A DNA stretch of 64,000 nt, taken from the NCBI RefSeq assembly GCF_029893635.1, contig NZ_JARXYR010000002.1, forward strand, positions 4,253,001 through 4,317,000, in the 5' to 3' direction. Position numbers and translations under genes: made by a program. Origin of the DNA: Variovorax sp. TBS-050B (lineage in GTDB: Bacteria; Pseudomonadota; Gammaproteobacteria; Burkholderiales; Burkholderiaceae_C). The notes beneath the pieces were generated by a model. It had not been told where the DNA came from. It made no database searches and was given only the letters and a program-made list of their open reading frames with translations. This document shows, one piece after another, positions 25,181 through 33,605 of the stretch. How positions within the stretch are numbered: the stretch's first letter is position 1; every line of letters starts with the position of its first letter.

Positions 25181-26157
25181 GATGTCGAGCCTGGTTGGAA
25201 CAGCGCCACGTCGAGCGCGTTGATTTTTCGGGGCAGCAGCTTCTCGGCGAAGAAGGCGTCGGCGATGCGCTGCTGTTCGGCGAGCGCCTCGGCGCGCACC
25301 GGCCGCACCGCATAGCTGCGGCGCGCGTTGGCCTGCTCGATGGTCGCGGTGTCGAGCCCCCACACGGGCGACAGCAGGGCCGCCGCGTCCTTCGGGTTCT
25401 GCTTGACCCAGCGGCCGGCCTTCTCGAGTTCGGCATACACCACCCGCAGCACGTCGGGCCGGGCCTTCGCGAAGCGCGTGCTCGCGAGGTAGTAGCGCTG
25501 GTACTGGGCGATGCCCGTGCCGTCGGCCAGCACGCGCACCTTGGCCTGGCGCTCGGCCGCGGCGAGGAACGGGTCCCACACCACCCAGGCGTCGATGGCG
25601 CCGCGCTCGAAGGCCGCGCGGCCGTCGGCCGGCGTCAGGTACGCGGGCTCGATGTCCCGGAAGGAAAGGCCGGCCTTCTCGAGCGCCGCGATCAGCAGGT
25701 AGTGCGCGCCCGCGGCCTTGGCGAAGCCGACCTTCTTCCCCTTGAGGTCCGCGACCCTGCGCAGCGGCGAGTCTTCGCGCACGAGGATCGCCTGCGCGGT
25801 CGGCGAAGGCGCTTCCTGTGCGACGAAGGTCAGCGCGGCGCCGGCGGCCTGCGCGAACACCGGCACGGTGTCGGCCACGTCGGCGCTGAAGTCGAGGTTG
25901 TCGAGGTTCAGGGCCTCGAGCAGCGGCAGGCCGCTGGTGAACTCGTGCCAGCTCGGCACGACGTGGAGCGGCGCGAGCCGCTGCTCGAGCGTGCCCTGCG
26001 CCTTCAGCACCGCGGTCAGCGTGGACGACTTCTGATAGCCGAGCCGCACCACCGCGGGCCGCGGCGTGGCGCCCTGGGCCCACACGGCGCCGGCACCGAA
26101 GGCGCCTAGCGCGGCCACCGCGGTGCGGCGGCCGATGTTGAAAGACTTCCGGTTCAT
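25177..26157 (-). CDS. ssuA: Aliphatic sulfonate-binding protein SsuA, first paralogue
   Basis: 326-residue periplasmic binding protein. The signal region ([27 protein letters not shown]) contains a twin arginine (residues about 9-10), so Tat export is possible. The mature part shows [60 protein letters not shown] and [14 protein letters not shown], all SsuA hallmarks. It lies between ssuC (10 bases upstream) and ssuB (4-base overlap). A second SsuA-like gene lies upstream of ssuD. Confidence 0.93.
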   Translation of the reverse strand: MNRKSFNIGRRTAVAALGAFGAGAVWAQGATPRPAVVRLGYQKSSTLTAVLKAQGTLEQRLAPLHVVPSWHEFTSGLPLLEALNLDNLDFSADVADTVPVFAQAAGAALTFVAQEAPSPTAQAILVREDSPLRRVADLKGKKVGFAKAAGAHYLLIAALEKAGLSFRDIEPAYLTPADGRAAFERGAIDAWVVWDPFLAAAERQAKVRVLADGTGIAQYQRYYLASTRFAKARPDVLRVVYAELEKAGRWVKQNPKDAAALLSPVWGLDTATIEQANARRSYAVRPVRAEALAEQQRIADAFFAEKLLPRKINALDVALFQPGSTS

Positions 26158-26167
26158 TGCCCTGCCC

Positions 26168-27013
26168 TCACTTCGCCTTCTTCTGGTAACCCGGGTGCCA
26201 GCGCAGCCACCATTGCTCCAGCCCGCGCGCGAACAGGTCGGCCAGCTTGCCGAGCAGCGCATAGAGCAGGATGCCCACGAGCACGATGTCGGTCTGCAGG
26301 AACTCGCGTGCGTTCATCGTCAGGTAGCCGATGCCGGCCTGCGCCGAGATGGTCTCGGCCACGATCAGGATCACCCACATCAGCCCGAGCGAAAAGCGCA
26401 GCCCGACGAGGATCGACGACAGTGCGCCCGGCAGGATCACCTCGCGGTAGAGCTGCCAGCGCGAGAGCCCGTAGGTGCGCCCCATCTCGATCAGTTGCGG
26501 ATCGACGTTGCGGATGCCGTGGAAGGTGTTGAGGTAGATCGGAAAGAACACCGACACCGAGATCAGGAACAGCTTGGCCGATTCGTCGATGCCGAACCAC
26601 AGGATCACGAGCGGGATCAGCGCGAGCGCGGGAATGTTGCGCACCATCTGGATCGTGGAGTCGAGCAGCGTCTCGAAGGACTTGACCGAGCCGGTGAGCA
26701 GCCCCAGCGCCAGCCCCGCGCCGCCGCCGATCGCCAGCCCCGCGAGCGCGCGGCCCGCGCTGACCTTGACGTGCGTCCAGAGCTCGCCCGACACCGTGAG
26801 CGACCAGGCCGCCTTGACCACGTCGAGCGGCGCGGGCAGCACGCGCGTGCTGAGCCAGCCGAGCGACGAGGCGATCTGCCAGGCGACGATCAGCGCCACC
26901 GGCACGATCCACGGCACCAGCCGCTTCGCGACATGGCCGCCGAAGGCGCGCAGCGCGCGGCCCGTGCCTTCGGCCGGCGCGACCGCCGGCAGTTCCTGTA
27001 CCTGTTCCACCAT
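26168..27013 (-). CDS. ssuC: Aliphatic sulfonate ABC transporter permease SsuC
   Basis: 281-residue permease of the SsuC/TauC family with about six transmembrane helices. Landmarks: LVPWIVPVALIVAWQIASSLGWLSTRVLPAP, SAGRALAGLAIGGGAGLALGLLTG, VRNIPALALIPLVILWFGIDESAKLFLIS, and the EAA-type loop IEMGRTYGLSRWQLYREVILPGALSSILVGLRFSLG. Length is typical. The start at 27013 gives MVEQVQELPA, 16 bases after the ssuD stop; in-frame sequence upstream belongs to ssuD. Confidence 0.94.
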   Translation of the reverse strand: MVEQVQELPAVAPAEGTGRALRAFGGHVAKRLVPWIVPVALIVAWQIASSLGWLSTRVLPAPLDVVKAAWSLTVSGELWTHVKVSAGRALAGLAIGGGAGLALGLLTGSVKSFETLLDSTIQMVRNIPALALIPLVILWFGIDESAKLFLISVSVFFPIYLNTFHGIRNVDPQLIEMGRTYGLSRWQLYREVILPGALSSILVGLRFSLGLMWVILIVAETISAQAGIGYLTMNAREFLQTDIVLVGILLYALLGKLADLFARGLEQWWLRWHPGYQKKAK

Positions 27014-27029
27014 GGGTGTTCCTGTCCTT

Positions 27030-28199
27030 CTAGCTTTGGGAGACGAGCCGCGACGGCGCATCGAGATTGGCGACCACTTCGCCGAAGGGCCCCGTGACCG
27101 GCCCGCCGGCGAGCCGCGTCCGCGTCTTGCGCGAGAGCAGCGGGAACACCAGTTCGGCGAAGCGATAGGCTTCCTCCAGGTGCGGGTAGCCCGAGAAGAT
27201 GAACTTGTCGAGGCCGAGCGCCGCGTATTCCTCGATGCGCGCCGCGACCGTCCGCGGATCGCCCACGAGCGCGGTGCCCGCGCCGCCGCGCACCAGCCCC
27301 ACGCCGGCCCAGAGGTTGGGCGCGATCTCGAGCTCGGCACGCGAGCGCTTCGTCCCCGACGCATGCAGGGCCGCCATGCGGCGCTGCCCTTCGGAGTCCA
27401 TGCGGGCGAACGCCGCCTGTGCGCGCACCACGGTCTCGTCGTCGACGCGGCTGATCAGTTCTTCCGCGGCCTGCCAGGCGTCCGCCTCGGTCTCGCGCAC
27501 GATGACGTGCAGCCGGATGCCGAACTGCACCGTGCGGCCCTTCTGCGCCGCGCGGTTGCGCACGTCGGCGATCTTCTTCGCCAGCTCGGCCGGCGGCTCG
27601 CCCCAGCTGAGGTAGGCGTCGACCTGCTCGGCCGCCAGTTCGTGCGCAGCGGCCGAGGAGCCGCCGAACCACACGGGGGGATGCGGCTTCTGCACCGGCG
27701 GATAGAGCAGCTTCGCGCCCTTCACGCGCAGGTGCTCGCCCTCGTAGTCGAAGGCCTGGCCCTCGTGGCTGCGCGCGATGATCTCGCGCCAGATGCGGAT
27801 GAACTCGGCCGACTGCGCGTAGCGCGCCGCATGGTCGAGGAACACGCCGTCGCCTTCGAGCTCGGCCTGGTCGCCGCCGGTCACGAGGTTCACGAGCAGC
27901 CGCCCGCCCGAGAGCCGGTCGAAGGTGGCGGCCATGCGCGCGGCCAGCGCGGGCTGGTGCAGGCCGGGCCGCACCGCCACCAGGAAGCGCAGCCGCGTCG
28001 TCGCACCGATCAGGCTGGAGGCGATGACCCACGGGTCTTCGCAGGAGCGGCCGGTGGGAATCAGCACGCCCTCGTAGCCCAGGTGGTCGGCCGCGCCGGC
28101 GATCTGCTGCAGGTAAGCGAGGTCGACCGGGCGCGCGCCTTCGGTGCTGCCGAGATAGCGGCTGTCGCCGTGCGTGGGAAGGAACCAGAAGATCTGCAT
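27030..28199 (-). CDS. ssuD: FMNH2-dependent alkanesulfonate monooxygenase SsuD
   Basis: 389-residue luciferase-like monooxygenase that cleaves alkanesulfonates to aldehyde and sulfite with reduced FMN and oxygen. It opens [17 protein letters not shown] (the SsuD N-terminus), with [18 protein letters not shown] (the catalytic cysteine region), [41 protein letters not shown], and the C-terminal [23 protein letters not shown] (arginine-rich flexible loop before it). All key SsuD stretches are present and the length is normal. It needs an FMN reductase, supplied here by the ssuE-like gene upstream. Confidence 0.95.
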   Translation of the reverse strand: MQIFWFLPTHGDSRYLGSTEGARPVDLAYLQQIAGAADHLGYEGVLIPTGRSCEDPWVIASSLIGATTRLRFLVAVRPGLHQPALAARMAATFDRLSGGRLLVNLVTGGDQAELEGDGVFLDHAARYAQSAEFIRIWREIIARSHEGQAFDYEGEHLRVKGAKLLYPPVQKPHPPVWFGGSSAAAHELAAEQVDAYLSWGEPPAELAKKIADVRNRAAQKGRTVQFGIRLHVIVRETEADAWQAAEELISRVDDETVVRAQAAFARMDSEGQRRMAALHASGTKRSRAELEIAPNLWAGVGLVRGGAGTALVGDPRTVAARIEEYAALGLDKFIFSGYPHLEEAYRFAELVFPLLSRKTRTRLAGGPVTGPFGEVVANLDAPSRLVSQS

Positions 28200-28210
28200 G
28201 GGGTTGCTCG

Positions 28211-28375
28211 TCAGATGGCGAAGAAGAAGCCGCGCACGCACGGCGGCGCAAGGCGAAGGCGCACCGGCCCCGCGTGCGGGCGCGGGCGCGCATGCAGGCC
28301 CCAGGCGCGCGAGGTGGTGGCGAGCACCTGCGCGGCGCGGTGCGGCAGGGTGCGGGAGGTCGCGGCGGGCGTCAT
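28211..28375 (-). CDS. 54-residue arginine-rich peptide coupled between ssuA2 and ssuD (uncharacterised)
   Basis: I do not recognise this product. The reading frame starts with an ATG that overlaps the upstream stop as ATGA and ends 11 bases before the ssuD ATG, so it fits the operon exactly. The peptide begins [16 protein letters not shown], is rich in Arg, His, Pro and Ala (about ten arginines, no acidic residue), and ends [11 protein letters not shown], with a single cysteine and a strongly hydrophobic tail. No signal peptide or long membrane segment is seen. It has no Shine-Dalgarno site of its own, so translation would depend on coupling. High-GC DNA gives random open frames; conservation is needed to prove it is real. 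Confidence 0.45.
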   Translation of the reverse strand: MTPAATSRTLPHRAAQVLATTSRAWGLHARPRPHAGPVRLRLAPPCVRGFFFAI

Positions 28376-29328
28376 GCGGTGCCCGCCGCGGCGGCCTCGT
28401 AGACGCTGATCTTTCGGGGGATCAGCTTCAGCTCGAAGAAGGTGTCGGCGATCTGCTGCTGCTCCGCGAGGATCGCCCGGGTGATCGGGCCGGTGCCGTA
28501 GGCCGCGCGCGCCACGGTCAGGTCGGCCACGGGCTTGGGCAGGCCCCAGAGCGCCGCGAGCTCGGCCGCGAGCGCGTCCTTGTTCGCGTTGCCCCAGGCA
28601 TCGACGCGGTTGAGCTCCTCGATCGCGATGGCCAGCACGTCGGCGTTCCTGGCCGCATAGCCGAGCGACGAGAAGTAGTAGGAGCGGTTGCCCACCACGC
28701 CCGTGGCATCGGCCAGCACGCGCGCATCGAGCGACTTCTCGGCCGCGGCGAGGAACGGGTCCCAGATCACCCACGCGTCGACCGAGCCCTTCTCGAAGGC
28801 CGCGCGCGCATCGGCCGGCGGCAGGAAGACCGGGTTCAGGTCGCCGTACGACAGGCCGTGCTTCTCGGCCAGCTTGACGATGAAGTAGTGGACGTTCGAG
28901 CCCTTGTTGAGCGCGACCTTCTTTCCCTTGAGATCGGCCACGCTGCGGATCGCCGAGCCCCTGGGCACCAGCACCGCTTCCGACTGCGGGCGCTGCGGCG
29001 AGGCCGCCACGTAGGCCAGCGGCGCGCCCGCGGCCTGCGCGAAGATCGGCGGCGCCTCGCCCACGTCGCCGAAGTCGATCGAGCCGACGTTGAGCGCCTC
29101 GAGCTGCACCGGCCCGGCCGTGAACTCGGTCCACTTGACCGAGACGCCGAGCGGCGCGAGCCTCTTCTCGAGCGTGCCGCGGCCCTTGAGGATGCTCAGC
29201 AGGCCCTTCTGCTTGCCGATGCGGAACTGGCGCGCGGGCTGCTGCGCGAGCGCGGAGAACGAAGGCAGCGCAATGGCTGCGGCCGCGCCCTGCAGCAGGC
29301 GGCGGCGCGGGATCGGGAGCGATGTCAT
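28372..29328 (-). CDS. Sulfonate-binding protein, second SsuA paralogue
   Basis: 318-residue periplasmic binding protein with a twin-arginine-type signal ([26 protein letters not shown]). It shares the SsuA pattern of its operon neighbour ([84 protein letters not shown]) but is clearly divergent from it. It may bring a different sulfonate to the same SsuBC. Start: a second ATG at 29328 lies at good distance (7 bases) from GGAG, while the first at 29334 is only 1 base away; I chose the second. Confidence 0.9.
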   Translation of the reverse strand: MTSLPIPRRRLLQGAAAAIALPSFSALAQQPARQFRIGKQKGLLSILKGRGTLEKRLAPLGVSVKWTEFTAGPVQLEALNVGSIDFGDVGEAPPIFAQAAGAPLAYVAASPQRPQSEAVLVPRGSAIRSVADLKGKKVALNKGSNVHYFIVKLAEKHGLSYGDLNPVFLPPADARAAFEKGSVDAWVIWDPFLAAAEKSLDARVLADATGVVGNRSYYFSSLGYAARNADVLAIAIEELNRVDAWGNANKDALAAELAALWGLPKPVADLTVARAAYGTGPITRAILAEQQQIADTFFELKLIPRKISVYEAAAAGTA

Positions 29329-29339
29329 GCGCATGCTCC

Positions 29340-29474
29340 TCAGGCCGAGATGAAGCCGGCGATCAGCGCGACCGCGGTGACGACGATGGCGCTGACCGCG
29401 AGGTCGCGCAGCGCGTGCCAGAACGAGCGCGGCGGCGTCTCGAGCACGGAATCTTCGGTGGCAACGGGATTCAT
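29340..29474 (-). CDS. 44-residue single-helix membrane protein (uncharacterised)
   Basis: The frame encodes a polar N-terminus (MNPVATEDSVLETPPRSFWH), then one strong hydrophobic helix (residues about 24-43, LAVSAIVVTAVALIAGFISA). It has a near-ideal AAGGAG ribosome site 5 bases before the ATG, ends 11 bases before ssuA2, and its TGA overlaps the GAGGAG site of that gene. This combination of own ribosome site, tight spacing and one clean membrane span makes it a real small gene, though I do not recognise it. It could be an accessory subunit of the sulfonate permease or binding proteins; that is inference from context. Confidence 0.75.
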   Translation of the reverse strand: MNPVATEDSVLETPPRSFWHALRDLAVSAIVVTAVALIAGFISA

Positions 29475-29587
29475 GGGGACTCCTTCTTCGGAAATTCAGG
29501 CAAAGCCGGCCCCTTCCGCCGGCGCACGAGGAGCGGGCAGCGGGGGTCTTGGGGGAGGGAAAGCAGGGACCGCGAGAGCGGCCGTCT
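29475..29587 (-). other. 113-base gap inside the organosulfur operon
   Basis: Between the ssuE-like stop and the 44-aa gene. GC-rich; no intrinsic terminator and no clear promoter are visible. It holds the AAGGAG ribosome site of the 44-aa gene at its downstream end. It is the largest break in the unit, so an internal promoter or processing site is possible. Confidence 0.4.
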
Positions 29588-30172
29588 TCAGACGCTACAT
29601 CGCACCTGCGAAAAAGGGACTGGCTCGAAGCCGTGTCTTGCCGGCAGCTGCAGCCCTTCGGTCGCAAGCACCTCGGCCGCATCGTCGAGCCGCTCGGCCA
29701 GCTCGGCATGCACCTGCCAGGCGTTCTCGGGCGTGAGCGTGATCTGCGCGTCGGTCGCGTAGACGCCCGGCAGGATGTGGCGCGCCGAGAGCGCATGCAG
29801 CACCGGCCGCAGCGCATAGTCGAGCGCGAGCATGTGGTGCGGACTGCCGCCCGTGGCGAGCGGCAGCACGGTCTTGCCCTTGAGCGCGTTCTGCGCGAGC
29901 AGATCGAGGAACACCTTCAGCACCCCGCCGTAGGCCGCCTTGTAGACCGGCGTCGCGACCACCACCGCGCGCGCCGCCGCCACCTTGGCGATGGCGGCCG
30001 CGATGGCGGGATGGCCCCACTCGGCGCGGAGCAGCGCTTCGGCCGGGAGATCGCGCACCACGAGGCGGTCGATGCGCGCCGCGCGGGCGGCGAGCCGCGC
30101 GCCCACGGCCTCGAGCAAGGCGGTGGAACGCGAGGGTGCGGAGGGGCTGCCGGCAATCAGGAGAACGGACAC
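29588..30172 (-). CDS. ssuE: NADPH-dependent FMN reductase, SsuE-like
   Basis: 194-residue flavodoxin-fold reductase that would supply FMNH2 to SsuD. It opens VSVLLIAGSPSAPSRSTALLEAV (phosphate loop G-S-P-S-x-x-S-R-S as in SsuE), with VVATPVYKAAYGGVLKVFLDLL (the SsuE T-P-V-Y-K-A-S/A-Y-x-G-x-L-K segment, including a Tyr near the SsuE pi-helix position), LPLATGGSPHHMLALDYALRPVL and a C-terminal region of usual length. The start is GTG at 30172, by family length and because frame upstream runs into sbp2. It follows the second sulfate-binding gene by 28 bases. Confidence 0.9.
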   Translation of the reverse strand: MSVLLIAGSPSAPSRSTALLEAVGARLAARAARIDRLVVRDLPAEALLRAEWGHPAIAAAIAKVAAARAVVVATPVYKAAYGGVLKVFLDLLAQNALKGKTVLPLATGGSPHHMLALDYALRPVLHALSARHILPGVYATDAQITLTPENAWQVHAELAERLDDAAEVLATEGLQLPARHGFEPVPFSQVRCSV

Positions 30173-30200
30173 GAGGGGCTTTCTTTCCGATGAAGGTCGA

Positions 30201-31241
30201 TTACTTCTGCTTCGGACCGTAGATCTGGTCGAAGGAGCCGCCATCGGCGAAATGCGCCTTGTCGGCCGCGGCCCAGCCGCCGAAGGCCTGGTCGATGCTC
30301 ACGAGCGTGAGCTTCGGGAACTGCTTGTCGTACTTGGCCTTCGCCTTGTCGGAGGTGGGCCGGTAGAAGTTGCGGCCCGCGATGTCCTGGCCTTCGTCCG
30401 AGTACAGGTACTTGAGGTATTCCTCGGCCACCGCGCGCGTGCCCTTCTTGTCGACCACCTTGTCGACGACCGCCACGGTCGGCTCGGCGAGGATCGAGAT
30501 CGACGGCACCACGATCTCGAACTTCTCGGCGCCGAATTCCTTCAGCGCGAGGAAGGCCTCGTTCTCCCAGGCCAGCAGCACGTCGCCCACGCCGCGCTGC
30601 ACGAAGGTGATGGTCGCGCCGCGCGCGCCGGTGTCGAGCACCGGCACGTTCCTGAACAGGTTGCCGATGTATTCCTTGGCCTTGGCGTCGCTGCCGTACT
30701 TGCGCTTCGCGAATTCCCATGCGGCCAGGTAGTTCCAGCGCGCGCCGCCCGAGGTCTTGGGGTTGGGCGTGATCACCTGCACGCCGGGCTTCACCAGGTC
30801 GTCCCAGTCCTTCAGGCCCTTGGGGTTGCCCTTCTTCACCAGGAACACGATGGTGGAGGTGTAGGGCGCCGAGTTGTGCGGCAGGCGCTTCTGCCAGTCG
30901 GCCTTGACCACGCCGCCGTGCGTGACCAGCGCATCGATGTCGCCGCCGAGCGCGAGCGTGGCCACGTCGGCGTCGATGCCGTCGATGATCGAGCGCGCCT
31001 GCTTGCCCGAGCCGCCGTGCGACTGCTTGATGGTCACGTCCTGACCGGTCTTGCCCTTCCAGTACTTGGCGAAGGCGCGGTTGTAGTCCACGTAGAGCTC
31101 GCGCGTCGGGTCGTAGGACACGTTGAGCAGCGTCACGGGGCCCGCGCCCTGCTGCGCGAACGACGGCAACGCCGTCAGGGCCATGGCGCCGGCCACGCCG
31201 GCACCGAGGGAAAGCTTGATAAAGTCGCGGCGGATGCTCAT
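30201..31241 (-). CDS. Sulfate-binding protein, second copy, heading the organosulfur operon
   Basis: 346-residue binding protein paralogous to the one at 14332-15351. The signal region has a twin-arginine motif [12 protein letters not shown] (from residue 4), so Tat export is likely, unlike the Sec signal of the other copy. Mature-part landmarks: [75 protein letters not shown]. It is the first gene of the unit and has an AGGA site before the ATG. No cysTWA permease is beside it; it presumably feeds the sulfate permease encoded at 11-14 kb, or binds a related oxyanion. Confidence 0.92.
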   Translation of the reverse strand: MSIRRDFIKLSLGAGVAGAMALTALPSFAQQGAGPVTLLNVSYDPTRELYVDYNRAFAKYWKGKTGQDVTIKQSHGGSGKQARSIIDGIDADVATLALGGDIDALVTHGGVVKADWQKRLPHNSAPYTSTIVFLVKKGNPKGLKDWDDLVKPGVQVITPNPKTSGGARWNYLAAWEFAKRKYGSDAKAKEYIGNLFRNVPVLDTGARGATITFVQRGVGDVLLAWENEAFLALKEFGAEKFEIVVPSISILAEPTVAVVDKVVDKKGTRAVAEEYLKYLYSDEGQDIAGRNFYRPTSDKAKAKYDKQFPKLTLVSIDQAFGGWAAADKAHFADGGSFDQIYGPKQK

Positions 31242-31377
31242 TGTTGTCCTGCTCAAAAAGGCATATCGATGAAGCCACCTATTCTCAATACGGCATATGG
31301 AAACGGGAACGACCGAGTTCTCAGTTCTAAATAGCCAAATCAACTAAGCAACCGCTTTCCCCCACAGAGGCAATCAA
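31242..31377. promoter_or_regulatory. Divergent promoter region of the organosulfur operon
   Basis: 136 bases of unusually AT-rich DNA between the sulfonate operon (left) and the Fe-trafficking gene (right). GCATAT occurs twice, at 31261-31266 and 31293-31298, 32 bases apart (three helical turns), and TATTCTCAATA lies between them. Position and composition suit a CysB-type activator site and promoter, but I cannot assign -35/-10 boxes with confidence. Confidence 0.5.
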
Positions 31378-31653
31378 ATGGCACGCATGGTTCAGTGCAT
31401 CAAGCTCGGCAAAGAGGCCGAAGGGCTCGACTTCCCGCCCTATCCCGGAGAACTGGGCAAGCGCCTGTGGGAAAACGTGAGCAAGGAGGCCTGGGCCGCC
31501 TGGCTCAAGCAGCAGACGATGCTGGTCAACGAGAACCGGCTCAACCTGGCCGATCTGCGCGCGCGCCAGTACCTCGCGCGGCAGATGGAGAAGCACTTCT
31601 TCGGTGAAGGCGCCGACGTGGCGCAGGGCTACGTGCCTCCTTCGGGCAGCTGA
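31378..31653 (+). CDS. yggX: Fe(2+)-trafficking protein YggX
   Basis: 91-residue protein with the conserved YggX N-terminus ([73 protein letters not shown]). The conserved cysteine (C7) is present. Implicated in iron trafficking and protection of Fe-S clusters from oxidation. It is divergent from the sulfur operon and precedes mnmC by 16 bases, so both may be co-transcribed. Confidence 0.96.
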   Translation: MARMVQCIKLGKEAEGLDFPPYPGELGKRLWENVSKEAWAAWLKQQTMLVNENRLNLADLRARQYLARQMEKHFFGEGADVAQGYVPPSGS

Positions 31654-31669
31654 GCACCGTGGCCCGGCT

Positions 31670-33553
31670 GTGAGCGCCGAGCCCGTCACCTGGCGGCCGG
31701 ACGGGGTTCCGCACAGCGCGCGCTTCGACGACATCTATCACACCGAAACCGGGGCGCTGGCGCAGGCCCGCCATGTGTTCCTCGGCGGCTGCGGCCTGCC
31801 CGAAGCCTGGGCCGGACGGCCGCGCTGGCTGATTCTCGAAACCGGATTCGGGCTCGGCCTCAATTTCCTGACAGCCTGGCAGGCCTGGCGCGCGGATGGC
31901 GCGCGGCCGGAAATGCTGCACTTCGTCGCCATCGAGGCCCATCCCGTGGCCGCGGACGATCTGCTGCGCGCGGCCGAGGCCTACCCTGAACTCACGCCGC
32001 TCGCACAGGCCCTCGCCGCGCAATGGCACGGGCTGCTGCCGGGCTTTCACCGGCTCGCCTTCGACGACGGCCGCGTGCTGCTCACGCTCTGCGTCGGCGA
32101 GGTGCAGGCGATGCTGCGCGCGCAGCGCTTCGAGGCTGACAGCATCTTTTTGGACGGCTTCAGCCCGCAGAAGAACCCGGCCATGTGGTCGCCCGAGACG
32201 CTGAAGGCGGTCTCGCGCTTCGCACGCCAGGGCACCGGCCTGGCCACCTGGACCTTCGCGCGCGCGGTGCGGGACGCACTGGCCCAGAACGGTTTCCGGC
32301 TCGAACGGCGGCCGGGCCTGCCGCCCAAGCGCGACTGCCTCGGCGCCGTGTTCGCACCGGCCTGGACCGTGCGGCGCCGCGGCCCGTCGCCCGCGCAGGC
32401 GGAGCCCGCGCGCTGCGCTGTCGTGGGCGCCGGCCTGGCGGGCGCTGCCGTGGCCGCGAGCCTGGCACGGCGCGGCTGGCAGGTCACGGTGCTCGATGCC
32501 GCCGCACATCCCGCGGCCGGGGCCTCGGGGCTGCCGGTCGGCGTGATGGCGCCGCATGTGTCGCCCGACGACGCGCTGCTCTCGCGCCTCACGCGCGCGG
32601 GCGTTCGCGCGACCTGGACCGAGCTCGAGCGCCTGCTGCCGGAAGGGCGCGACTGGCGCGCGAGCGGCGTGCTCGAGCGCCGTCCCGACGGCGACCTGCG
32701 CCTGCCGCCCGCGTGGCGCGAGGACGGTCCCAACGAATCGTGGCGCGCCGATGCCGCCTGCCTGGCCGCGGCCGCACTGCCGCCCGACGCGCCGGCGCTG
32801 CGGCATGCGCGCGCGGGCTGGGTGCGCCCGGCACGGCTGGTGGAGGCCTGGCTGCGCACGCCGGGCGTGGTGTTCCGCGGCGGAGCGCGGGTCGAGCGCC
32901 TGGTCCGCGGCGCCGCGGGCTGGCAACTGCGCGATGCCGCCGGCGCCACGCTGGCCGAGGCGGAGCGCGTGGTCGTGGCCGCGGGCTGCGCATCGCAGCA
33001 CTTCGCGCCCGCCCTGCCGCTGCAGCCGGTGCGCGGCCAGGTCGCCTGGGGCCGCGCGGCCGATGGGGGCGATGCCGCCGCCCTGCCCGCGATGCCGATC
33101 AACGGCGACGGCCATCTGATCGCCGGGGTGCCCGAGCCCGACGGCGCTCGGCTCTGGCTCGCGGGCGCCACCTACGACCGCGGCGACACCGACCTCGCGC
33201 CGCGGCCTGCCGATGCGGCCGCGAACCGCCAGCGGCTCGAACGCCTCGCACCCGCGGCCGCCGCCGCCCTCGCGCCGGCCTTCGCGCGCGGCGAGGTCGA
33301 AGCCTGGGTCGGCATCCGCTGCGCCTCGGGCGACCGCCGCCCCCTCGTCGGACCGCTCGACGCGGCCGCCGGCCTCTGGGTCTGCACCGCGCTGGGCTCG
33401 CGCGGCCTGAGCTTTGCCGCGCTGTGCGCGGAGCTGCTGGCGGCGCAATGGCACGCAGAGCCGCTGCCGCTGCCGGCGCGGCTGGCGGACGCGCTCGGCA
33501 CCGCCCGCGTGCGGGCACCCGGCGCGCCGCTCGAAGGCGGTTCCGAGACATAA
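31670..33553 (+). CDS. mnmC: tRNA 5-methylaminomethyl-2-thiouridine synthesis bifunctional protein MnmC
   Basis: 627-residue two-domain enzyme of tRNA wobble-uridine modification. The N-terminal methyltransferase (about 1-235) has FDDIYHTETGALAQARHVFLGG, ILETGFGLGLNFL (SAM motif) and FLDGFSPQKNPAMW; the C-terminal FAD domain begins CAVVGAGLAGAAVAASLARRGW (about 243) and ends GIRCASGDRRPLVGPL...LGSRGLSFAALCAELLA. Length is a little below E. coli MnmC (668). Start: GTG at 31670 (VSAEPVTWRPDGVPHS), which aligns with family starts; other starts further up have no such match. Confidence 0.93.
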   Translation: MSAEPVTWRPDGVPHSARFDDIYHTETGALAQARHVFLGGCGLPEAWAGRPRWLILETGFGLGLNFLTAWQAWRADGARPEMLHFVAIEAHPVAADDLLRAAEAYPELTPLAQALAAQWHGLLPGFHRLAFDDGRVLLTLCVGEVQAMLRAQRFEADSIFLDGFSPQKNPAMWSPETLKAVSRFARQGTGLATWTFARAVRDALAQNGFRLERRPGLPPKRDCLGAVFAPAWTVRRRGPSPAQAEPARCAVVGAGLAGAAVAASLARRGWQVTVLDAAAHPAAGASGLPVGVMAPHVSPDDALLSRLTRAGVRATWTELERLLPEGRDWRASGVLERRPDGDLRLPPAWREDGPNESWRADAACLAAAALPPDAPALRHARAGWVRPARLVEAWLRTPGVVFRGGARVERLVRGAAGWQLRDAAGATLAEAERVVVAAGCASQHFAPALPLQPVRGQVAWGRAADGGDAAALPAMPINGDGHLIAGVPEPDGARLWLAGATYDRGDTDLAPRPADAAANRQRLERLAPAAAAALAPAFARGEVEAWVGIRCASGDRRPLVGPLDAAAGLWVCTALGSRGLSFAALCAELLAAQWHAEPLPLPARLADALGTARVRAPGAPLEGGSET

Positions 33554-33605
33554 GTCTCGGCGCGCGGTCGAAGCCGCGCACGGCCGAGGCAGGACAATGC
33601 GGCCC

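Noticed and set aside
31261..31300. Mini open frames ATGCCGTATTGA and ATGCCTTTTTGA in the leader of sbp2 as attenuator peptides
   Set aside because: Only three codons each, with no ribosome site; chance in AT-rich DNA is more likely.
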